The position numbers and the translations under genes are program-made. 12,819 nt of DNA, taken from the NCBI GenBank assembly GCA_037147235.1, contig JBAWVO010000185.1:1-12819 (forward strand), in the 5' to 3' direction. A model generated the notes under the pieces. That model was not told the origin of the DNA and searched no databases. It was given only the letters and a program-made list of their open reading frames with translations. The stretch is from JANXQG01 sp037147235. GTDB lineage: Bacteria > Planctomycetota > Planctomycetia > Pirellulales > Thermoguttaceae. Each line of letters opens with the position of its first letter. Positions within the stretch are counted from its first letter, which is position 1. Of the stretch, positions 7,743 to 12,819 are shown in pieces.

Positions 7743-8389
7743 CTCCCGCATTCAGCGAGATCCTCGATCCCGTTTTTCTCTACGTGATCGATTTATTGGA
7801 GCGCATCAATCAACATCGCGCTGCGGCCGTTGCGATCGAACGCCAGCAGGTTCGCAGACGCCTGGACGAAGCCCTGCAGAAACTGGGCGGTCGCAGGGAA
7901 TCGGTGCTTGCCGGCCAGGCATTGATCTACTGGATCGACGAAATGCTGATCCTGACCGACTGGGAAGGTCAGGATTGGTGGAATAACAATAAGCTTGAAA
8001 CGGAGATCCTGGATACCAACAACCGATACCGCAATTTTTTTGTGGATGCCAAAGAATCTGCCGGACTGGCCGACAAGAGCGCGCTGGAAGTCTATTATCT
8101 GTGCGTGGCCTTGGGGTTCCGGGGCCTCTATCGCGACCCCAAGTCCGATGATTCCATGAACGCCCGGGAAATGCTGCAACTCCCGCCCACGTTGCAAGAG
8201 TGGCTTCAGCAGGCCTACGCCGGCATTCGACTGGTGCCCCCGCCCGACTTCGACGGCCAGCGCGAACCCATCGAAGGCGTCTATCCCTTGGAGGGACCGG
8301 TCACGCTGATCTGGGCCTCGTTCTTCGGCCTGATTTTGCTGGTGCTCGCTACCGTGTTCGGATATCTCTATTTTCACTTCCCAAAATAA
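7739..8389 (+). CDS. tssL: Type VI secretion inner-membrane protein TssL (DotU family)
   Basis: TssL is the DotU-like inner-membrane partner of TssM and a docking point for the baseplate. The 216 residues carry the family's diagnostic stretches: ALIYWIDEMLILTDWEGQDW (61-80, compare the usual FIDE...W), LETEILDTNNRYRNFF (86-101), and LEVYYLCVALGFRGLYR (116-132). A single C-terminal membrane helix lies at about 188-211 (LIWASFFGLILLVLATVFGY), giving the usual C-tail-anchored topology with the body in the cytoplasm. It ends five residues later, so there is no OmpA-like peptidoglycan-binding extension. The start overlaps the tssK stop by four bases. The next gene starts 21 bases on. Confidence 0.95.
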   Translation: MTPAFSEILDPVFLYVIDLLERINQHRAAAVAIERQQVRRRLDEALQKLGGRRESVLAGQALIYWIDEMLILTDWEGQDWWNNNKLETEILDTNNRYRNFFVDAKESAGLADKSALEVYYLCVALGFRGLYRDPKSDDSMNAREMLQLPPTLQEWLQQAYAGIRLVPPPDFDGQREPIEGVYPLEGPVTLIWASFFGLILLVLATVFGYLYFHFPK

Positions 8390-8410
8390 TCGTGTTGAGC
8401 GGAACATGCA

Positions 8411-10093
8411 ATGAGTAACTATTTGCGTTGGCTTTTAGAATGGGCGACCTATCCTCTGCGGGCCTTGCTCTACGCCCCCGCTCGGATCATCGGCGGATCG
8501 CGCCGTCTGGCGGGTTTGTCACTGCCTTTCCAGGTCGCACTTCTGACGCTCTTCGTCTTGGTTCTATCCGTCGTGATCACGGTGATCCTTTTTTGCCGCA
8601 TGCAGAACGTGACTTTCCGACAAGCAAAGCTCAACTATGAGTTTTGGGTCATCACCTCGGTCCTCGTTCTCCTCATTCCTTTCGTACTCTACAAAGCCCT
8701 CTCGCTCTGGCTGGAAGGCCCCTCTTCGCCTTATCCCGAGATTGACCGTGCCTGGAATGCCGGAATTCGAGAACTCCAGCGCAAGGGACTGGACCTCCGC
8801 CAGATCCCTCTGTTTCTCGTTGTCGGATCGGCCAGCGAACAGCAAGAACGGGCAATCTTCCAGACTGCGGGCATGGAGTTTCTTGTCACGGGTGTCCCGC
8901 AGGGCGATGCCAGTCTTCATTGGTACGCACATCAAAATGCCGTTTATGTCGTCGCCAGTCAGGCATGTTGTCTGAGTGGGCTGGGCCGAAATGGTCCCAG
9001 TGCGCCGGAATCGCGGTTCCCTCGACAGGAATCACCGGGCGCGCCCCTTCCGGCATTCGATCCCCGCCAGACGATGCCCGTGGGTGGAATGTCCAGGCCA
9101 ATGGCACCCGACCCTTCCGAGGCATCGGCTCCCGTTCGGCCCCAGGATCAGGCTCCGTCGTCGCCCCAGAAAACGAATGATATGCGTGGCACGATGATGG
9201 ATCCGTCCATGTTCCGAAGTGATCCCGGAGGAAGACCTGCCCCCGTCTCGAATATTCCGACCGACAGGAACTTCTTCATCGAAACGCAGAAGCAGTTCGC
9301 TTGGCTCTGCCGCTTGATTCGTCGTTCGCGTCTACCCTATTCGCCCATCAACGGCGTCTTGGCCTTGCTCCCCTTCGGCAAGGTGCAGTCGGGGCAGCCG
9401 GGGGTCAGGAATGCTTTGGGCGATGCCTTGCGCTATGATCTCGAACAGGTTCTGGCCTCGCTCATGATTCGCTGTCCCGTCACCGTGCTGGTGACCGACA
9501 TGGAGGAAGAGCCTGGCTTCCGCGAGTTCATCAAAAGGATGATTCGCAGCCAAGGCCAGGAGTATGTCAAAAAGTTTCGCTTTGGAAGAAGTTTCCCTCT
9601 GGCGATCCCCGCCACTCCGGAGCGCGTGCAAAGGCTTGCGGCCCACTTAGGATCGGCGTTTGAAGGCTGGATCTACGGCTTCTTCCACGATGAGGAGTCG
9701 ATCTTGCGATCCGCGGGCAACACCAGCCTTTATGCGTTTCTGAGCAAGATTCGCCAGTCGGTCAGAAACTTGGGCGAGATCTTCGGCGGCTTTTCTAAGT
9801 TGCAACCGAAGGCCACTGGCGATGCCGTCTCGTCTCCCGAGGTCATTTTCTTTGCCGGGTGCTATTTCGCCGGCAATGGTAAAACGGACGAGCTACAGGT
9901 CTTCATCAAGCCCGTTCTGGAAAAACCGATCGAGCAGCAAGAGGAACTCGAATGGACTGCCGCGGCACTTCGCGAAGATCGCCGCTACCAATGGCTGGGG
10001 CTGATGGTTTCGGCGGTCGATACCGTGTTGTTCTTCAGCTTTGTCGCCGTGGGAGTTCTTTGGTGGATGGGCTATAAGCCATCCTGGTTTTAA
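8411..10093 (+). CDS. Half-size TssM/IcmF-like membrane protein with degenerate nucleotide-binding motifs
   Basis: Its place after tssL and its layout match the N-terminal half of TssM. Two membrane helices (about 41-62 and 77-101) come first, then LFLVVGSASEQQERAIF (134-150) where TssM has its P-loop (usual form GxxGxGKT), and HQNAVYVVASQA (174-185) where TssM has a DTAG-type Walker B. SPINGVLALL (311-320) matches the conserved xPINGVLL segment. PVTVLVTDMEEEPGF (356-370) stands where TKxD-x-x-xGF is usual. EVIFFAGCYF is the FxSG-like strand, and a third membrane helix spans 529-552. Thus Walker A, Walker B and TKxD are all lost. Residues 192-285 are a P/S/M-rich, probably disordered insertion. 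The protein is 560 residues, against 1100-1200 for TssM, and ends eight residues after helix three, so the periplasmic domain that binds TssJ is absent. GAGCGGA precedes the ATG. Function is probably structural, anchoring TssL and TssK. Confidence 0.8.
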   Translation: MSNYLRWLLEWATYPLRALLYAPARIIGGSRRLAGLSLPFQVALLTLFVLVLSVVITVILFCRMQNVTFRQAKLNYEFWVITSVLVLLIPFVLYKALSLWLEGPSSPYPEIDRAWNAGIRELQRKGLDLRQIPLFLVVGSASEQQERAIFQTAGMEFLVTGVPQGDASLHWYAHQNAVYVVASQACCLSGLGRNGPSAPESRFPRQESPGAPLPAFDPRQTMPVGGMSRPMAPDPSEASAPVRPQDQAPSSPQKTNDMRGTMMDPSMFRSDPGGRPAPVSNIPTDRNFFIETQKQFAWLCRLIRRSRLPYSPINGVLALLPFGKVQSGQPGVRNALGDALRYDLEQVLASLMIRCPVTVLVTDMEEEPGFREFIKRMIRSQGQEYVKKFRFGRSFPLAIPATPERVQRLAAHLGSAFEGWIYGFFHDEESILRSAGNTSLYAFLSKIRQSVRNLGEIFGGFSKLQPKATGDAVSSPEVIFFAGCYFAGNGKTDELQVFIKPVLEKPIEQQEELEWTAAALREDRRYQWLGLMVSAVDTVLFFSFVAVGVLWWMGYKPSWF

Positions 10094-10105
10094 CGAAGAT
10101 CTGAC

Positions 10106-10807
10106 ATGAGCACCGAGACGCCCGATTGCGTACGACTCATTGAGGAGTGTCAGGGACTGGTGCGAACGCTGGCGCAACAGGTCCGCGGCAAATCGCCTCC
10201 GCATGTGGAATTGGATGACTTGATCGCCTACGGCCAAGTGGGGCTGGCCGAGGCCGCCCGGGACTTCGATGCCTCGCGCGGCCACCGTTTTTCGACCTTT
10301 GCCTACTATCGAATTCGCGGCGCAATTTACGACGGCCTGTCGAAACTTTGTGGGCTAAGTCGAGGGCATTATCAGCAGATTCGCGGTCAGCGCATGGCGG
10401 GAGAAGTTTTGGAAGAAGACGCGGCGAAGCCCGCGAATCCCCCTGCTCCCGCCCAAGATCGCGATTCCCGTTGCTTCCGCGATTCGAGCCGCGATCTGGC
10501 CGTGGCTTCGTTAATCAAGGCGGTCGGTTCGTGCAATGACGCTCCGGACAATGCCCAATCCGACGATGCACGCGACTCTCCGCCTGCGATGGCAATCGAC
10601 AAGGAAATCAGTCAGATTCTGCACCAACTGGTGAATTCCCTTCCTCAGCAAGAGAGCGAACTAATCCGAGCTACCTACTTTGATGGGCTGACGTTGCAAG
10701 AAGCGGGACAGCGCATCGGGATCAGTAAGTCGTGGGCAACTCGGCTTCATGCACGAGCCTTGGAGCGGCTCGCCCGCTCGCTGAAGGTACTGGATTTGGT
10801 TTCCTAA
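10106..10807 (+). CDS. Alternative sigma factor, FliA/WhiG/SigB-like
   Basis: It directs RNA polymerase to a special promoter set. Region 2 spans about residues 16-80, with VELDDLIAYGQVGLAEAARD (34-53, core binding) and RFSTFAYYRIRGAIYDGL (61-78, -10 recognition); the F-x-T-[FY]-A-x-x-RIRGAI string is typical of flagellar, sporulation and stress group 3 sigma factors. Region 4 spans about 168-228 with helix-turn-helix LTLQEAGQRIGISKSWATRL (-35 recognition). Between them about 85 residues are P/D/S-rich, and I see no region 3 helix-turn-helix, which FliA and WhiG proteins normally have. It begins 12 bases after the TssM-like gene, on the same strand, so it is probably in the same transcript and may control this or related gene sets. 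No anti-sigma gene is recognisable nearby. Length is 233 residues. Confidence 0.9.
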   Translation: MSTETPDCVRLIEECQGLVRTLAQQVRGKSPPHVELDDLIAYGQVGLAEAARDFDASRGHRFSTFAYYRIRGAIYDGLSKLCGLSRGHYQQIRGQRMAGEVLEEDAAKPANPPAPAQDRDSRCFRDSSRDLAVASLIKAVGSCNDAPDNAQSDDARDSPPAMAIDKEISQILHQLVNSLPQQESELIRATYFDGLTLQEAGQRIGISKSWATRLHARALERLARSLKVLDLVS

Positions 10808-10837
10808 CCCGGATTATTCAGAGTCGATGGCCTACCC

Positions 10838-11599
10838 GTGATTCCTACTCAACCAACCCATCTCGGAATCGTCTTCTCGCTAGCGATTGAAGCCGGATGC
10901 TTCGTCGATACTTTGAGCCAGGTCCGCATGACCCGCGGCGATGGTTTCATCGTAAGGCAGGGACGACATAATAATCGGGAAATCGTGCTGGTCGAGTCGG
11001 GACCGGGTGTCCGCTGCGCCGCTAAGGCCGCACATGCGATGATCGACGCCTATCGACCGCAACTGATCGTTTCGACCGGATTCGCCGGCGGCCTGAATCC
11101 TCGGGTGCGGCGACAGGACCTCGTCGCGGCGACCTCACTCGCGAACCTCCAGGGCGGCGTGATTGCGCTCGACCCCGCCGCGCTGGTTCCCTGGCTGGCG
11201 GAAGTGCGGAACCTTCACCTCGGACGGTTGCTGACCTTCGATCGCGTGGTCCGGCTTCGCGAGGAAAAGGAACAACTAAGCCACCAGCACGATGCCCTGG
11301 CGGTCGACATGGAGTCTTTTGCCGTGGCCGAAGCTTGCCGAGATCGAGCCGTTGATTTTCTGGCGATTCGGGCCATCAGCGACGCGGTTGACGATGAGCT
11401 TCCGCCCGATATTGGAAAGCTGCTTGCGCAGAAGTCGTTTGCCGGCCAACTCGGTGCCGCGTTGGGATCGGTTTTTCGGCGCCCCGCCGCCATGAAGGAC
11501 CTCTTTAACCTTCATCAGAACGCTCTGGCGTCATCCAACCGTTTGGCCAAGTTTCTGGGGATGCTGATCGGCCGACACTCCCGAGGGATCGACAGGTAG
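10838..11599 (+). CDS. Nucleoside phosphorylase family protein, MTA/SAH nucleosidase-like
   Basis: Members split the N-glycosidic bond of adenosyl compounds such as methylthioadenosine, S-adenosylhomocysteine or adenosylhopane. GTG at 10838 starts a 253-residue protein with the family's order of motifs: LGIVFSLAIEAG (catalytic-type Glu18), VLVESGPGVRCAAKAAHAMI, the purine/ribose loop LIVSTGFAGGLNP, VDMESFAVA (Glu159) and RAISDAVDD (Asp182). The Glu-to-Asp spacing of 23 equals that of E. coli MTAN Glu174-Asp197, so the active site looks intact. The C-terminal 40 residues form an extra helical tail. A close alternative is the adenosylhopane nucleosidase (HpnG) type; sequence alone does not decide the substrate. 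It lies 30 bases after the sigma-factor gene with no visible terminator, so it may be co-transcribed. It ends 27 bases from the convergent tilS stop. Confidence 0.82.
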   Translation: MIPTQPTHLGIVFSLAIEAGCFVDTLSQVRMTRGDGFIVRQGRHNNREIVLVESGPGVRCAAKAAHAMIDAYRPQLIVSTGFAGGLNPRVRRQDLVAATSLANLQGGVIALDPAALVPWLAEVRNLHLGRLLTFDRVVRLREEKEQLSHQHDALAVDMESFAVAEACRDRAVDFLAIRAISDAVDDELPPDIGKLLAQKSFAGQLGAALGSVFRRPAAMKDLFNLHQNALASSNRLAKFLGMLIGRHSRGIDR

Positions 11600-11626
11600 A
11601 GGAAGCAAGTTTTAGAGCATATATCT

Positions 11627-12676
11627 TCAAGTCTGATGGAATGTCAGGCTGGAAAGCCTGACGTACAACGCGTCTTCGCGGATCTCCGCCACGATCGCGC
11701 CGGGAAACATCCGTTTTCGCGGCCCGTCCGTGGATTGTTTCGTAGTGGCCGAAATCATCGCGGCCAACAATCCCCATTCGGCAAATCCCATCGCCACCAG
11801 CGGCCAGCCTTGTTGACGCCAAACCTCCATCAGCACCTCGCGAACCAGATGCAGCGGCTGTGCGGCCAAGATATTCAGATCCAAACGCACTTCATCCCGT
11901 CCGACGTGGCGTAGACATCGCTGGGCCACGTCGCAAACCATTACGTCAATCAACGATTGTGACTCTCCGGCCAGTTCGCCCAACCGCAGCAAGGCATCCA
12001 CGATCGTTGGGTTGTAATGAGCGGCCAAGCGCGGTAGAAGTTCCTTCCGGATCCGGTTTCGCGTGAAACGCACGTCATAATTACTAACGTCGGTGCGGAA
12101 AGGTTGTTGACGATCGCGAAGATACGCGGCCAGTTCCGCACGGGCCGTGCCTAGCAGCGGTCGCAGGAGCGTTGCCGGACCGAGCCGCCGTGAGCGCGAC
12201 ATGCCGCTCAGGCCGCGGATACCCGTGCCGCGAAGGATGCGATGTAAAATCGTCTCGGCCTGATCGTCGGCCGTGTGCGCGGTGACGACAAAGCGTGCCC
12301 CCAAACGCCCGGCCATCTCTTCCATCGCGGCATAGCGAACACGGCGAGCGGTGGCCTCGATCCCCTGACTGCCGGCCGTCGGATCGACCGTGACCGTTGC
12401 AACTTCGCACGCCAGCTCCACCTGCCGGCAAAGCTGTTGCACAAATGCCTGATCGGCATCTGAATCCGCACCCCGCAGCTTATGATTCACGTGGGCGGCG
12501 ATCAACCGGCCCTCGCCTGGCAGCTTTAGGGCAGCCAATCCGCGGAGCAGTGCCACGCTATCGCCCCCCCCGGAAACCGCCACGAGGACGGTCAAATCTT
12601 TCCAGTCCTCCGGCGGCCATGACGCCGCTAGGCGGGTTTCAAAGGGATAAAGCGGTGGTTCTCGTTTGTCGGACAT
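11627..12676 (-). CDS. tilS: tRNA(Ile)-lysidine synthase TilS
   Basis: TilS attaches lysine to C34 of the tRNA-Ile that reads AUA, with ATP, in the cytoplasm; it is essential in most bacteria. The PP-loop SGGGDS is at residues 35-40, followed by AHVNHKLRG and the conserved VVTAHTADDQAETILHRILR string with RGTGIRGLSGM, and RFTRNRIRKELLPRL at the end of the catalytic domain. At 349 residues it is shorter than the E. coli enzyme (about 432) and close to short forms such as the Aquifex one (about 317), with a reduced C-terminal part. I use ATG at 12676 rather than a TTG at 12691, because it is the better codon and conserved sequence starts well inside. Neither has a good ribosome binding site. 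The PP-loop glycines are coded by eight G in a row (minus strand; C run at 12564-12571). The last residues, YVRLSSLTFHQT, are coded by a palindromic repeat. Confidence 0.95.
   Translation of the reverse strand: MSDKREPPLYPFETRLAASWPPEDWKDLTVLVAVSGGGDSVALLRGLAALKLPGEGRLIAAHVNHKLRGADSDADQAFVQQLCRQVELACEVATVTVDPTAGSQGIEATARRVRYAAMEEMAGRLGARFVVTAHTADDQAETILHRILRGTGIRGLSGMSRSRRLGPATLLRPLLGTARAELAAYLRDRQQPFRTDVSNYDVRFTRNRIRKELLPRLAAHYNPTIVDALLRLGELAGESQSLIDVMVCDVAQRCLRHVGRDEVRLDLNILAAQPLHLVREVLMEVWRQQGWPLVAMGFAEWGLLAAMISATTKQSTDGPRKRMFPGAIVAEIREDALYVRLSSLTFHQT
11643..11662. repeat. Palindromic repeat forming the 3' end of tilS
   Basis: GTCAGGCT-GGAA-AGCCTGAC is a perfect 8-base-arm hairpin. It lies 13 bases inside the tilS stop and between two convergent genes, so it could also stop or protect transcripts from either side, but no clean T-tract follows. 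From memory, GTCAGGCTTTCCAGCCTGAC is a frequent dispersed palindrome in planctomycete genomes; not verified here. Confidence 0.6.
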
Positions 12677-12701
12677 GACAATTTCGTGCAAAGAGTACTT
12701 G

Positions 12702-12819
12702 GGGCTTAGAGCTTAGAGCTTGGAGCGTGGAGCGTGGAGCGTAGAGCGTAGAGCGTAGAGCGTGGAGCGTAGAGCGTGGAGCGTAGAGCGTGGAGCGTAG
12801 AGCGTGGAGCGTAGAGCGT
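12702..12819. repeat. Heptamer minisatellite, unit GAGCGT(A/G), runs off the window
   Basis: Seventeen head-to-tail 7-base units start at 12702; the first three are the variant G(A/G)GCTT(A/G), and the last is cut by the window edge. The seventh base varies: A A G G G A A A, then strict G/A alternation over the last units (12758 on), so the newest part is a 14-base higher-order repeat GAGCGTGGAGCGTA. It begins 26 bases upstream of the tilS start codon, so the tilS promoter must lie within or beyond the array, unless the array is transcribed. All frames appear open, as expected for a 7-base unit without a stop, but there is no sign of coding. Confidence 0.85.

Noticed and set aside
7793..8407. 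Minus-strand open frame of 204 residues opposite tssL
   Set aside because: It mirrors tssL, whose DotU motifs are unmistakable.
10838..11599. Nucleosidase as part of a defence system
   Set aside because: There is no partner sensor or membrane effector gene beside it, and the flanking gene is tilS; kept only as a remark.
12702..12819. CRISPR array
   Set aside because: The units are 7 bases, directly adjacent, with no spacers.

Overview
The window looks like chromosomal DNA of a planctomycete, most likely of the Pirellulales/Pirellulaceae type. This is inference from several signs: moderately high GC, very large secreted proteins of unknown function, family features of the proteins at both ends, and many short palindromic repeats both between and inside genes. 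I could not run a database search. All genes read rightward except tilS at the right end.

Left part (1-6100): the 3' end of a beta-rich protein of unknown function, cut by the window edge, is followed by a 380-base intergenic stretch. That stretch holds a MITE-like hairpin element, a possible -10 box and two small stem-loops. Next comes a 1324-residue predicted secreted protein with a signal peptide, a glycoside-hydrolase-like barrel region and a C-terminal carbohydrate-binding-like domain. Two unrelated GC-rich palindromic repeats lie in frame inside this gene. A third palindromic element, about 112 bases with 12-base terminal inverted repeats, begins at its stop codon.

Central part (6309-11599): a compact, probably co-transcribed set of a type VI secretion (T6SS) baseplate protein (TssK), the inner-membrane protein TssL/DotU, a half-size TssM/IcmF-like membrane protein, an alternative sigma factor of the FliA/WhiG/SigB type, and a nucleosidase of the MTA/SAH type. 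tssK and tssL overlap by ATGA; the other gaps are 21, 12 and 30 bases. The TssM-like protein is the most unusual item. It keeps the three-helix membrane topology and the fold landmarks of the TssM cytoplasmic half, but its nucleotide-binding motifs are degenerate, it has a long disordered insertion, and it stops right after the third membrane helix, so the periplasmic half is absent. With the linked sigma factor this suggests a divergent, dedicated-regulator T6SS-related machine. Sheath, Hcp, VgrG, ClpV and TssJ genes are not in this window.

Right part (11600-12819): tilS (tRNA-Ile lysidine synthase) runs leftward and converges on the nucleosidase gene. Its last codons are formed by a palindromic repeat. 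Upstream of it a GAGCGT(A/G) heptamer minisatellite runs to the window edge. No rRNA, tRNA, CRISPR array or complete insertion sequence was seen.
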